From Bradyrhizobium canariense (lineage in GTDB: Bacteria; Pseudomonadota; Alphaproteobacteria; Rhizobiales; Xanthobacteraceae): a DNA stretch of 64,000 nucleotides. This document shows, in pieces, positions 26,331 through 34,728 of the stretch (position 1 is its first letter; each line of letters opens with the position of its first letter). The notes beneath the pieces are model-generated. The model saw only the letters and a program-made list of their open reading frames with translations, had not been told where the DNA came from and did no database searches. The DNA lies in the NCBI RefSeq assembly GCF_900105125.1, contig NZ_LT629750.1, forward strand, positions 5,421,001-5,485,000. The letters run 5' to 3'. The translations under genes were made by a program, and so were the position numbers.

Positions 26331-26759
26331 ATGAGCTTTGTACGGGTCGCGGCATCAGCCGTCATCTTCACTCTCATGTCGGCGGTTTGCGCGACGGCCA
26401 AGCCGATCGTCATCGGCAAAGACACCAATCTGCGCAAGTCGCCCGGGACCACGAGCGAGGTTGTGACCCTGCTGACGACGGGGACGATGGTCGAAATCGG
26501 CAAGTGCAGCAACGGCTGGTGCGAGGCCTCGTTCGACGGGAAAGACGGCTACGTCATCGCGCAGAATGTCGGCATGGCGCCTGTGCGCAGGCCGCCGCCG
26601 CGCGGATCCGAAATGGTTGAGGAAGTAGACGACTATGCTCCGCCGCCCGGCTATGTCGTTGGCCCACCGGTCTATTACGGCTACGGACCGTATTACGGCT
26701 ATGGTTATGGCTACGGCTGGGGATACCGGGGCGGCTGGGGTTGGGGACGGCGCTGGTAG
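26331..26759 (+). CDS. Exported SH3-domain protein with Gly/Tyr-rich tail
   Basis: A 142-residue protein with a signal peptide (VRVAASAVIFTLMSAVCATA, cleavage after about residue 23). A bacterial SH3 (SH3_3) domain follows, with NLRKSPGTTSEVVTLL and GWCEASFDGKDGYVIAQNV. The last 40 residues are rich in Pro, Gly, Tyr and Trp (repeated YGYG units). Such proteins usually sit in the cell envelope and may bind peptidoglycan; the exact role is unknown. Start chosen at ATG 26331 after AAGAGGAAGCC. It converges with the following minus-strand gene, 9 bp away. Confidence 0.8.
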   Translation: MSFVRVAASAVIFTLMSAVCATAKPIVIGKDTNLRKSPGTTSEVVTLLTTGTMVEIGKCSNGWCEASFDGKDGYVIAQNVGMAPVRRPPPRGSEMVEEVDDYAPPPGYVVGPPVYYGYGPYYGYGYGYGWGYRGGWGWGRRW

Positions 26760-26768
26760 CACGCTGCC

Positions 26769-28136
26769 TTATTTGCGCACGCAGATCACGCGAACCATTG
26801 CGGCTTTGGCGTCCGTCGAAGTGCCAGTTGCGTTGACGCCATTGGCTTTGAGGAAATCGCGCACGGTATCGGCCGGCACCAGCGACGCCTGCGACGCGGG
26901 CGTGGCGTTGGATGGTCCGGCGATGACGACCGGCTTCAGCAACGCGATGCCGGCGAATTTGCCGTCATCATCGCGCGCGGCAGCGCCGGAAAAGCCGAGC
27001 GCGGGGGCCGGCGATAGCGCAAGATCGCTGCCGCTGCCGACTTGCGTCGCCGATGACTTGACACTGCTCACAGCAGCGCCGCCGCCCTGGTTTTGCGGAT
27101 CGGCAATGCCCGTCAACTCCAAGGTTGATTTTGCGGTACCGTTGACGATGTCGAGCGGTTTCAAACCGCGTGCGCCATAGATGCGCAGCAACGCGAGGCC
27201 GTGGTCTTTGTCCTCGGCCGTGCGATCGGCATTGCCGTAACCAGCAATCGTGATCGCCAGGCATCCATCGGTGATCTCGCGATCGGCAATGATCGCGCCA
27301 TCCTCGCTGACGACAATTCCGGTGCCATAGTCGACGGTCTTGCGCGGCGGTGGCCCCGCGATCTGTGCTCCCGCCGGAAATGGATTGAACGCGCTCGACA
27401 TCGCGATCACCACCGGCTCGACGGTGTTTTCGGTGGCCTGATCGTACAGGATGGTGAGGATGCGAACCTGGTCGTCCCTGAACGTGCCGCGCACGTAAAA
27501 TTTCTTCAGGCCCTGCAAACCCGACAACACGAAGAAGTCCGGCTTGACCACCGTGTAGTCGACGGAGCGTCCGGCGGGCTCTTTCTTCTCCCGCTCGGCA
27601 AGCTTTGCGGTGGTCGGATTGGCCTCCTTGCGGCGCGCCAGCAGAATCTGGATCGTGCCGCTGGGAGAACTCCATTTCGCGCCGTTGGCGTCGCTGGATT
27701 GCTGCGGCACCAGCTTGGCCGGGATGCCGAGCCGCACGCCGCTGCCGGCGTCGGTGACGATCTTCCAGCCGACATTCTCCTGCCGCCGCTTCGCGGTGTC
27801 GGCGAGCTCGCCGCGCTCCTGCGGATTGAGGACGCCGGTCGGCTTGCCGCCGCGCTCCTTCTGAAAATCCTTGATCGCAGTTACCATGCGCTCGCTGACG
27901 TCGCCGGTGATCGCGCCGTTATACTGGCCGACCCAGGCGAGGTCCGATTGCAGCGCCAGGCGCTCCCCTTGCGCCATCGCATTGGCGGTATCGGCCGGGG
28001 TCTGTAAAGCAGGACGGACGGGTGTGGTGGCTACGGGTTTGGCTTTGGCGCCTGCCGTGGGCGGCGGTGTCGTCTGAGCCTGTACGGCGGTCCCCGTCGC
28101 CACCAACATCAATGTTGCGGTCAACAACGATCTCAT
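26769..28136 (-). CDS. Exported peptidoglycan-binding/trypsin-like protein lacking the catalytic His
   Basis: The 455-residue protein has a signal peptide (MRSLLTATLMLVATGTAVQA), a Pro/Thr-rich linker, a PGBD-like helical domain (QYNGAITGDVSERMVTAIKD, about residues 72-91) and a C-terminal trypsin/DegP-like fold. Expected triad positions: His is replaced in the region ADREITDGC, Asp may remain in DHGLALLRI, and a Ser may remain in GFSGAA. This points to an inactive protease or scaffold. ATG 28136 was preferred to TTG 28169 because it starts a clean signal peptide. Function is unknown. Confidence 0.72.
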   Translation of the reverse strand: MRSLLTATLMLVATGTAVQAQTTPPPTAGAKAKPVATTPVRPALQTPADTANAMAQGERLALQSDLAWVGQYNGAITGDVSERMVTAIKDFQKERGGKPTGVLNPQERGELADTAKRRQENVGWKIVTDAGSGVRLGIPAKLVPQQSSDANGAKWSSPSGTIQILLARRKEANPTTAKLAEREKKEPAGRSVDYTVVKPDFFVLSGLQGLKKFYVRGTFRDDQVRILTILYDQATENTVEPVVIAMSSAFNPFPAGAQIAGPPPRKTVDYGTGIVVSEDGAIIADREITDGCLAITIAGYGNADRTAEDKDHGLALLRIYGARGLKPLDIVNGTAKSTLELTGIADPQNQGGGAAVSSVKSSATQVGSGSDLALSPAPALGFSGAAARDDDGKFAGIALLKPVVIAGPSNATPASQASLVPADTVRDFLKANGVNATGTSTDAKAAMVRVICVRK

Positions 28137-28241
28137 GACAAATCTCAGGCCCCATTGAAGCGTACGCAATTAAGCACATCTGTTTGGTCTGCAACAACGG
28201 CGTGGTGGTTCAAGGACCCAGGGACAAGGAAATACCTGATC

Positions 28242-29042
28242 ATGCTGAGCGCCGACGAACTCGAACGCTATGCCCGCCATATCGTGCTGCGCGAGGTCGG
28301 TGGCCCCGGTCAGCTCGCGTTGAAGGAAGCCTCTGTGCTGGTGATCGGCGCCGGCGGCCTCGGCGCGCCCGCGCTGATGTATCTCGCCGCGGCCGGCATC
28401 GGCCAGCTCGGCGTGGTCGATGACGATATTGTCTCGTTATCCAATCTGCAGCGTCAGATTATTCACACCACGCCTGACATCGGACGGCGCAAGGTCGACA
28501 GCGCCGCCGGGCAGATTTACGCGCTCAATCCTCATGTCCGGTTTGAAGCCCACGCGACGCGGCTGGATGCCGGTAATGCGATGGCGCTGATCGGCGGCTA
28601 TGATCTCGTGCTCGACGGATCCGATAATTTCGAGACCCGCTATCTCGTGTCCGACGCGTGTTTCCTCGCGGCCAAGCCGCTGATCACGGCGGCGCTCGGC
28701 ATGTTCGATGGATCGCTGACCACGATCCGCGCGCACGAGAAAAATGCCGTCGGCGAATTCAATCCGACCTATCGCTGCCTGTTTCCCGAACCGCCGCCAT
28801 CAGGCACGGTGCCCGCCTGTGCCGAGGCCGGCGTGATGGGCGCACTGGCCGGCGTATTGGGATCGATGATGGCGCTGGAGGCAATTCGCGAAATCGTTGG
28901 TTTCGGCGAAGGCCTGGTCGGACGATTGCTGATGCTGGATGCGCGCGCGATGCGCTTCGAAACCCTGCGTTACCAACGCGATCCCGCAAACCCGCTCAAT
29001 GGTGATGCACCCGTCATCACCGATTTGAGCGGGCATCGCTAG
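28242..29042 (+). CDS. ThiF/MoeB/HesA-family adenylyltransferase
   Basis: E1-like enzyme that adenylates the C-terminal Gly-Gly of a sulfur-carrier protein (MoaD or ThiS). The 266-residue protein has LERYARHIVLREVGGPGQ, the nucleotide loop VLVIGAGGLGAP, the arginine-finger region LSNLQRQIIH and GSDNFETRYLVSDAC. Compared with E. coli MoeB the zinc cysteines are missing: the first CxxC is TYRC, and I see no C-terminal CxxC. The start was placed at MLSADELERYA because upstream codons do not match the family. It is monocistronic here, so MoeB and ThiF roles cannot be separated. Confidence 0.82.
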   Translation: MLSADELERYARHIVLREVGGPGQLALKEASVLVIGAGGLGAPALMYLAAAGIGQLGVVDDDIVSLSNLQRQIIHTTPDIGRRKVDSAAGQIYALNPHVRFEAHATRLDAGNAMALIGGYDLVLDGSDNFETRYLVSDACFLAAKPLITAALGMFDGSLTTIRAHEKNAVGEFNPTYRCLFPEPPPSGTVPACAEAGVMGALAGVLGSMMALEAIREIVGFGEGLVGRLLMLDARAMRFETLRYQRDPANPLNGDAPVITDLSGHR

Positions 29043-29117
29043 AGCATGATCCGGAAAAGCGGGAACCGGTTTTCCCTCGCGACAAACGCGAAGCGTTTGC
29101 GCGGAGATCATGCTCAA
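29041..29117. repeat. Dispersed AGAGCATGATCCGG repeat, complete copy
   Basis: Begins AGAGCATGATCCGGAAAAG and ends with GATCATGCTC, giving inverted ends (GAGCATGATC/GATCATGCTC) around GGGAACCGGTTTTCCC and an internal AACGCGAAGCGTTTGCGC palindrome. It starts at the stop codon of the ThiF-family gene. I recognise this as a common dispersed element of Bradyrhizobium-like genomes; a shortened copy is at 3056. Confidence 0.8.
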
Positions 29118-29131
29118 ACGAAAGGATAACG

Positions 29132-30139
29132 TCAGGACGCTTTCGCGGGCTTCTCGCTGTCCATATGGACAAGTTGTGACTCCGGATACCGCGCACCTGC
29201 GGCGATGCCGGGCGGGAACGTCTTGGCGAGCGCGGCGAGATGCGCCGGCGTCAATTTTACATCAAGCGCGCCGAGCGCCTCAGTCAGACGGTCGCGGCGT
29301 CGCGCACCGACCAGCGGCACGATATCCTTGCCTTGCGCCGCGACCCAGGCGATCGCGACTTGTGCGGTCGATGCGCCGACCTCATCGGCAATCGCCCGCA
29401 GCGAATCCACCAGCGCCAGATTTGTGTCGAGATTGCTGCCCTGGAAACGCGGGCTCATTTGCCGGAAATCCTGCGCGCCGGAACGGTCCTTTGACCAGTG
29501 TCCGCTGATCAGGCCGCGCGCCAGCACGCCATAAGCGGTGATCCCAATGCCGAGCTCGCGGCAGGTCTTGAGAATGTCGCTCTCGATGCCGCGCGCGATC
29601 AGCGAATATTCGATCTGCAGGTCGCAGATCGGATGCACCGCATGTGCCCGGCGGATGGTGTCGGAGCCGACTTCGGAAAGACCGATATGCTTGACGTAGC
29701 CGGCCTTCACCATCTCGGCGATGGCGCCAACCGTTTCTTCGATCGGCACCGATGGATCGAGCCGTGCCGGACGATAGATGTCGATATGATCGGCGCCAAG
29801 GCGCTGAAGCGAATAAGCGAGGAAGTTTTTTATCGCTGCCGGGCGGCTATCGTAGCCCGACCAGTTCCTGGCGGGATCGCGTAGTGCGCCGAATTTGACG
29901 GAGATCTGCACATTGTCGCGGTTACGGCCGGCGAGCGCTTCGCGGATCAGCATTTCATTGTGGCCCATGCCGTAGAAGTCGCCGGTGTCGAGCAGCGTGA
30001 TTCCGGCATCCAGCGCAGCGTGCACGGTGGCGATGCTCTCGCTGCGGTCGGTCGGACCGTAGAAATCCGACATTCCCATGCAGCCGAGACCGATGGCGGA
30101 GACGGTTGGGCCGGTTGAACCGAGTTGACGTTTTTCCAT
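29132..30139 (-). CDS. Aldo/keto reductase
   Basis: NADPH-dependent oxidoreductase of the AKR superfamily, 335 residues. Asp and Tyr of the active site are in DTGDFYGMG, Lys in ISVKFG, and the C-terminal NADPH-binding segment is [13 protein letters not shown]. The position usually holding the catalytic His (YxxHR in relatives) reads YRPARLDP, so that residue is absent; a subgroup with this sequence exists to my recollection. ATG 30139 has GGAG upstream. It is divergent from a LysR gene that probably regulates it. Substrate unknown. Confidence 0.85.
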   Translation of the reverse strand: MEKRQLGSTGPTVSAIGLGCMGMSDFYGPTDRSESIATVHAALDAGITLLDTGDFYGMGHNEMLIREALAGRNRDNVQISVKFGALRDPARNWSGYDSRPAAIKNFLAYSLQRLGADHIDIYRPARLDPSVPIEETVGAIAEMVKAGYVKHIGLSEVGSDTIRRAHAVHPICDLQIEYSLIARGIESDILKTCRELGIGITAYGVLARGLISGHWSKDRSGAQDFRQMSPRFQGSNLDTNLALVDSLRAIADEVGASTAQVAIAWVAAQGKDIVPLVGARRRDRLTEALGALDVKLTPAHLAALAKTFPPGIAAGARYPESQLVHMDSEKPAKAS

Positions 30140-30261
30140 GTGACTTCTCCTCGAAAATGGCTGCGGGCAATCCCGTGCCGATATCGCGACGCTGATATGA
30201 CGCTTTTCCATTGAGGTGATAAGCTGGACAATCCTGAATAGCTTGTTCATTATATCGAACA

Positions 30262-31182
30262 ATGAGCGATTTCGATCTCCGCGATCTCGACGCCTTTATC
30301 GCCGTCGCCCGCACCCGGAATTTCCGGCGTGCGGCGCTCGAGCAGCGGGTCTCGGTCTCAAGCCTCAGCCAGCGTCTGCGCGACATGGAAGAGCGGCTCG
30401 GCGTCCGCCTGATGAACCGCACCACCCGCAGCGTCGCGCTGACGGAGGCCGGCGAGTTGTTGCTGGCCCGAGTCGGGCCGGCGATGTGCGATGTCGGTGA
30501 CGCGCTGGATCAGGTGCGGGGCCTGCGCGACGTGCCTTCAGGGCGGCTGCGCATCAATGCGCCGCCACCGGCGATCGATCTGGTGCTGGCGCCGATGGTC
30601 GCGCCGTTCTTGCAGCGATACCCGCAGATTGATCTCGAGATCGTCGCGGAAAGCTCATTCATTGACATCGTCGATGCCGGCTTCGATGCCGGTGTGCGCT
30701 ATGGCGAACATCTGGCGCAGGACATGATCGCGGTCTCGCTAGGTCCACCGCAACGCTACGTGGTCGTGGCATCGCCGCAATATGTTGCGCGGCATGGCCG
30801 CCCGAAACATCCCAGGGACCTGCTCGATCACACCTGCATCCGCACCCGCTTCGGCAGCGGCGTGATGCAGGATTGGGAATTCGAGAAGGCCGGTCGCGCG
30901 ATCAAGGTGGCGCCGCCCGCAAAACTGGTCGCGACCTATCTCGGCCTGGCGATCAAGGCGGTCTACGACGGCTTGGGGTTCTGGCTGACGTTCGAGGGCT
31001 ACGTGCGCGAGGCGATCCAGTCCGGCGCGCTGGTCAGTGTGCTCGACGACTGGTGCGCGCCGTTTCCCGGACCGTTTTTGTACTACCCGAGCCGGCGCCA
31101 GCTGCCACCGGCGCTCGGTGCATTCATCGCGTTCGTCGCCGAGTGGCGAAAGCAGGAGCGACGAAGAGATAGGGCGCCGTAG
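30262..31182 (+). CDS. LysR-family transcriptional regulator
   Basis: A 306-residue LysR protein. The winged HTH covers residues about 4-62 ([20 protein letters not shown], then [19 protein letters not shown]), followed by a substrate-binding domain. It is transcribed divergently from the aldo/keto reductase gene with 122 bp between the starts, the usual layout for a LysR regulator and its target. The start ATG follows TATATCGAACA without a clear Shine-Dalgarno sequence. The inducer is unknown. Confidence 0.9.
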   Translation: MSDFDLRDLDAFIAVARTRNFRRAALEQRVSVSSLSQRLRDMEERLGVRLMNRTTRSVALTEAGELLLARVGPAMCDVGDALDQVRGLRDVPSGRLRINAPPPAIDLVLAPMVAPFLQRYPQIDLEIVAESSFIDIVDAGFDAGVRYGEHLAQDMIAVSLGPPQRYVVVASPQYVARHGRPKHPRDLLDHTCIRTRFGSGVMQDWEFEKAGRAIKVAPPAKLVATYLGLAIKAVYDGLGFWLTFEGYVREAIQSGALVSVLDDWCAPFPGPFLYYPSRRQLPPALGAFIAFVAEWRKQERRRDRAP

Positions 31183-31339
31183 CACTCGCGGAAAACCGTC
31201 ATCGTCCCAGCCTTGAGCCGGGGCCCATAATCACCCGCTTGAGAATTTGTAAAAGGTTGGGGCCGCCGCGCGGCACAACAACACAGATCGGCGGTTACGG
31301 GTCTCCGCGTTCGCGGGGACGACCCGTTGAAACAATTTC

Positions 31340-32341
31340 TCACAACATGCTTGGCAGCACGCGGTCCGGCGGCTTGTGGTTATCGAGGAAGGCGCGGATG
31401 TTGATGATCACCTTCTCGCCCATTTCAACGCGGCCTTCGATCGTGGCCGAGCCCATATGCGGCAGCAGTGCCACCTTGCCGGCTCTCGCCAGCCGCACCA
31501 GTTTCGGACTGACCGCGGGCTCGTTCTCGAATACGTCAAGGCCGGCGCCGCCGATCTCGCCGGCTTCGATCAGCTTGATCAGGGTATCTTCGTCGATCAC
31601 TTCGCCGCGTGCGGTGTTGACGATATAGGCGTCCTTGCGGATCAGCTTCAGCCGCCGCGCCGACAGCAGATGAAACGTGGCCGGCGTGTGCGGACAGTTG
31701 ACCGAGATGATGTCCATCCGCGCCAGCATCTGGTCGAGGCTTTCCCAATAGGTCGCGCCCAGCTCGTCGGCGATGCGCGGCGCGACGGGTCGGCGGTTAT
31801 GATAGTGAATCTGCAAACCGAAGGCCCGCGCGCGGCGCGCAATGGCCTGGCCGATGCGGCCCATGCCGATGATGCCGAGCCGTTTTCCGCCGATGCGATG
31901 GCCGAGCATCCAGGTCGGCGACCAGCCCGGCCAGTTCTTGCCCTCGGTGAGGATCGAGGCGCCTTCGATCAGCCGGCGCGGCACCGCCAGGATCAGCGCC
32001 ATGGTCATGTCGGCGGTATCTTCGGTCAGGACCTTCGGCGTGTTGGTCACGGTGATGCCGCGCGCATGCGCGGCCACAACATCGATATTGTCGACGCCGT
32101 TGCCGAAATTGGCGATCAGTTTCAGTTTGCAGTCGGGCTGCTTGAGCAGCTCTTCGGTGATCTCGTCGGTAACGGTAGGCACCAGCACATCGGCTGACCG
32201 GACCGCCTCCGCAATTTGCTCCGGTGTCAAAGGCGTATCGTCGAGATTGAGCCGGGCGTCGAACAGCTCCCGCATGCGGGTCTCGATCGAGTCCGGCAGC
32301 TTGCGTGTCACGACGACGAGAGGCTTTTTCTTGACCGACAT
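31340..32341 (-). CDS. D-isomer-specific 2-hydroxyacid dehydrogenase (glyoxylate/hydroxypyruvate reductase type)
   Basis: NAD(P)H-dependent 2-oxoacid reductase, 333 residues. Features are NFGNGVDNIDV near residue 78, the Rossmann motif LGIIGMGRIGQAIARRA, the catalytic Arg in NTARGEVIDE, Glu in LDVFENEP and His in LLPHMGSAT. The overall pattern fits the GyaR group of glyoxylate reductases, though formate or phosphonate dehydrogenase relatives look alike. It is flanked by non-coding DNA on both sides and seems monocistronic; a palindrome just upstream of the start could regulate it. Confidence 0.88.
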   Translation of the reverse strand: MSVKKKPLVVVTRKLPDSIETRMRELFDARLNLDDTPLTPEQIAEAVRSADVLVPTVTDEITEELLKQPDCKLKLIANFGNGVDNIDVVAAHARGITVTNTPKVLTEDTADMTMALILAVPRRLIEGASILTEGKNWPGWSPTWMLGHRIGGKRLGIIGMGRIGQAIARRARAFGLQIHYHNRRPVAPRIADELGATYWESLDQMLARMDIISVNCPHTPATFHLLSARRLKLIRKDAYIVNTARGEVIDEDTLIKLIEAGEIGGAGLDVFENEPAVSPKLVRLARAGKVALLPHMGSATIEGRVEMGEKVIINIRAFLDNHKPPDRVLPSML

Positions 32342-32352
32342 GTCCTGCTCTT

Positions 32353-32374
32353 ATGAGGTTCGTTCAGACCTCAT
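32353..32374 (-). promoter_or_regulatory. Palindrome upstream of the 2-hydroxyacid dehydrogenase gene
   Basis: ATGAGGT (32353-32359) and ACCTCAT (32368-32374) are perfect inverted 7-mers with an 8-base spacer, 12 bp before the start codon. It could be an operator or a leader hairpin that shields the ribosome-binding site. The rest of the 287-bp gap up to 32629 shows nothing I can name. Confidence 0.35.
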
Positions 32375-32628
32375 TAACCCGGTTATTCGACACTGCCGGT
32401 GCAGCGCGATCCCGGCGTTTCCGTGGGGTTCCCCGATATTTCCCTTGAATTCCCTGAGGGAAATTCGGCGTCGTCTTGTTGTCCGGCGTTCCGTCCTCTC
32501 TAGCAGAAGGCCGGGCCAAGACAAGAACCCCGAAATGAGGGCGCCGAGGGGCGGGCGAGTACAGGGGTTCAAGGGGTCGGCATTCAGCTCGAAGGACTTG
32601 AGTTGATATCCCGGCAGGAGACGAGTTG

Positions 32629-33153
32629 ATGTTGGGGCGTTTTTGTTCGGTGGTGGTGCTCGCGGGCGGCTTGCTGGGTGCGTCGGTCAGCTCAGGGTTT
32701 TCGGCAAAGGATACAGCCGCCACCACGACCGGCCTGCCGGTTCCGCGCTATGTCAGCCTCAAATCCGATCACGTGAATGTCAGGGCCGGTCCGACCAAGG
32801 ACAACGACGTCGCCTGGATCTACACCCGTTCGGGTCTGCCGGTCGAAATAACAGCCGAATTCGAGAATTGGCGCCGGGTGCGGGATTCGGAAGGCTCTGA
32901 AGGCTGGGTCTATCACTCGCTGCTGTCAGGTCGCCGAACCGCCGTCGTCACGATGAAGCGCAAGGACGAGCTGGCCCCGATCTATGATCACGCCGATCAG
33001 GCCAGTGCGGTCGCTGCCCGCCTGCAGGCTGGTGTCGTGGCTCAGGTTAAAAAATGCGCCTCAAGCTGGTGTCACGTCAGCGGTAACGGCTTCGATGGCT
33101 GGATCCAGCAAGAACGGCTGTGGGGTGTCTACGCCGACGAGAAGGTGGATTGA
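32629..33153 (+). CDS. Exported SH3-domain protein
   Basis: A 174-residue protein with an N-terminal signal (FCSVVVLAGGLLGASVSSGF) and two SH3-like segments: RYVSLKSDHVNVRAGPTKDN (about residues 40-59) and a second repeat around residues 110-165 with AAVVAQVKKCASSWCHVSGN-like spacing. Bacterial SH3 domains of this sort bind cell-wall peptides. ATG 32629 has CAGGAG nine bases upstream; the open frame starts one codon earlier at TTG. Role unknown; it converges on irr with a palindromic repeat between. Confidence 0.78.
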   Translation: MLGRFCSVVVLAGGLLGASVSSGFSAKDTAATTTGLPVPRYVSLKSDHVNVRAGPTKDNDVAWIYTRSGLPVEITAEFENWRRVRDSEGSEGWVYHSLLSGRRTAVVTMKRKDELAPIYDHADQASAVAARLQAGVVAQVKKCASSWCHVSGNGFDGWIQQERLWGVYADEKVD

Positions 33154-33171
33154 GTTTTCGCAATCGTCATG

Positions 33172-33285
33172 CCCGCAGCTTGTCGCAGGTATCCGTGTCT
33201 TAATTTTTCATGCACCAAAAATGGTGATGGCCGGGAGCGCAGACAGGTCTACGCCGTCTGCGCGAGGCAGACGACTAAGCTCGGC
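33172..33285. repeat. Composite palindromic repeat between SH3 gene and irr
   Basis: The outer part is a diverged copy of the GTCATGCCCGC...GATGGCCGG...CGGCCATGA family. Between GATGGCCGG and CGGCCATGA sits a second hairpin, GCGCAGAC (33237-33244) with GTCTGCGC (33256-33263). The 3' ends of two convergent genes face it, so it may serve as a bidirectional transcript end. Confidence 0.6.
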
Positions 33286-33312
33286 CATGATGATCAAAAA
33301 TAGTGTGAAGTC

Positions 33313-33804
33313 TCAGCGCTTCTTGCGCAGCCGGACCACCATGTCGACCCGGGCGATTTCGTAGCCTTCGGGGATTTCCGGCATCTTCTGTAACATCAGA
33401 TGCGGATCCGGAATGTCGACCAGCTCGTGATTGTTTTCGAGATAGAAATGGTGGTGCGTGGACACGTTGGTGTCGAAGTAGGTCTTGGTGCCGTCGACGC
33501 TGACCTGACGCAAGAGACCCGCATCGGTAAGCTGGTTGAGGGTGTTGTAGACGGTCGCCAGCGACACCGGAACCTTGGCGAGGGTCGCTTCCTCGTAAAG
33601 CATTTCCGCGGTGAGATGGCGCGCGCCCTTGCCGAACAACAGCCAGCCCAGAGCCATGCGTTGACGGGTGGGGCGAAGGCCCGCAGCCTGCAGCATTTCG
33701 TTGACGTCGTGCCATGGGCAACCGGTCAGCGCCGGTTGATGCGTCGCACCATGGGCGGCGGGAATGACAGCGTCATCATTCAACATCGAGGCGTCGTCGT
33801 TCAT
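33313..33804 (-). CDS. irr: Iron response regulator Irr (Fur family)
   Basis: Heme-responsive global iron regulator. As known from Bradyrhizobium japonicum, Irr accumulates under iron limitation and is degraded after heme binding. The 163-residue product carries the heme regulatory motif GCPWHD at residues 28-33, the winged helix LRPTRQRMALGWLLF, and the metal/heme His cluster in NVSTHHHFYLENN. The ATG at 33804 was preferred to GTG 33822 because the length then equals that of known Irr. It is divergent from fabA. Confidence 0.95.
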   Translation of the reverse strand: MNDDASMLNDDAVIPAAHGATHQPALTGCPWHDVNEMLQAAGLRPTRQRMALGWLLFGKGARHLTAEMLYEEATLAKVPVSLATVYNTLNQLTDAGLLRQVSVDGTKTYFDTNVSTHHHFYLENNHELVDIPDPHLMLQKMPEIPEGYEIARVDMVVRLRKKR

Positions 33805-33849
33805 TTCCACGTCAGGCACCACGCGCGTTATCTTGGCAATATTCGATCC

Positions 33850-33878
33850 AATATAAGAAGCAAATGCGTTACATGCAA
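33850..33878 (-). promoter_or_regulatory. Candidate irr promoter
   Basis: On the minus strand TTGCAT (33878-33873) and TATATT (33855-33850) are 17 bp apart, close to the sigma-70 consensus. The expected transcript start near 33843 would give a leader of about 40 nt. TTGCAT/ATGCG direct-repeat-like sequences overlap the -35 region; in B. japonicum Fur binds hexamer repeats at this promoter, but I cannot verify the site here. Confidence 0.6.
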
Positions 33879-33995
33879 GTTTTTCGCAACTAGAACGAAC
33901 CCAAAGGTTAAACGGAACTAGCGGCCGAATGCCGCGATTTACCCCGTCGGGATGCTTTGCCGCCCGGAGAGCCTATGTTAGAGAGCCCGCGGACC

Positions 33996-34020
33996 CGCCT
34001 ATGCGATTTTCGCATAGGCG
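33996..34020 (+). promoter_or_regulatory. Perfect 10-bp hairpin upstream of fabA
   Basis: CGCCTATGCG and CGCATAGGCG flank ATTTT. No U-run follows, so it is not an intrinsic terminator. It lies 126 bp before the fabA start in the irr-fabA divergent region and could be an operator or a leader structure. Confidence 0.5.
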
Positions 34021-34145
34021 CGCGGCGGTTTGCGGCAAGTTTATCGGGCCTGCGGTATTCGCGCCATGGTGCGGCAATGGGCGCGTTTCCACCGCAAAAC
34101 GGGTCCAAAAGCGCTCCATCGGGATTTTAAAAGAGGCGAGACAAT

Positions 34146-34667
34146 ATGCTCAATCGGCGCGGCGGTTACGAATATGAAGATTTGCTGGCGTGCGGCCGGG
34201 GCGAGATGTTTGGCCCCGGCAACGCCCAGTTGCCGCTGCCTCCGATGCTAATGTTTGACCGCATCAGCGAAATTTCCGAGACCGGCGGCGAATATGGCAA
34301 GGGCCTGGTCCGTGCCGAACTCGATGTGAAGCCGGATTTATGGTTCTTCGGCTGTCACTTCAAGAATGATCCAGTCATGCCAGGATGTCTCGGTCTCGAT
34401 GCTCTGTGGCAAATGGTCGGCTTTTATCTGGGCTGGGTCGGCGGCGAGGGCCGCGGCCGGGCGCTCGGCCTCGGTGAATTGAAGCTGGCCGGGCAGGTGC
34501 TGCCGAACGTTCGCAAGGTTGTGTACAACATCGACATCAAACGGGTGATGCGATCAAAGCTGGTGTTAGGAATCGCGGATGGGTGGCTTTCCATGGATGG
34601 CGAGATTATCTATCGCGCGAAGGATCTGAAGGTCGGACTGTTCAAGCAAGGCACCGCGCCGGCTTGA
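34146..34667 (+). CDS. fabA: 3-hydroxydecanoyl-ACP dehydratase/isomerase
   Basis: Dehydrates 3-hydroxydecanoyl-ACP and isomerises trans-2 to cis-3-decenoyl-ACP, the branch point to unsaturated fatty acids. The 173-residue hot-dog protein has the active-site His in [20 protein letters not shown] (about residue 71) and Asp in [19 protein letters not shown] precedes the ATG. fabB and fabI follow on the same strand, completing a cis-unsaturated fatty acid cluster. Confidence 0.97.
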   Translation: MLNRRGGYEYEDLLACGRGEMFGPGNAQLPLPPMLMFDRISEISETGGEYGKGLVRAELDVKPDLWFFGCHFKNDPVMPGCLGLDALWQMVGFYLGWVGGEGRGRALGLGELKLAGQVLPNVRKVVYNIDIKRVMRSKLVLGIADGWLSMDGEIIYRAKDLKVGLFKQGTAPA

Positions 34668-34728
34668 ACCGGATCATCGCAAAACACACACAAACAAACA
34701 CAAAGCGCAAAGACAGGGCGAGGCGATC

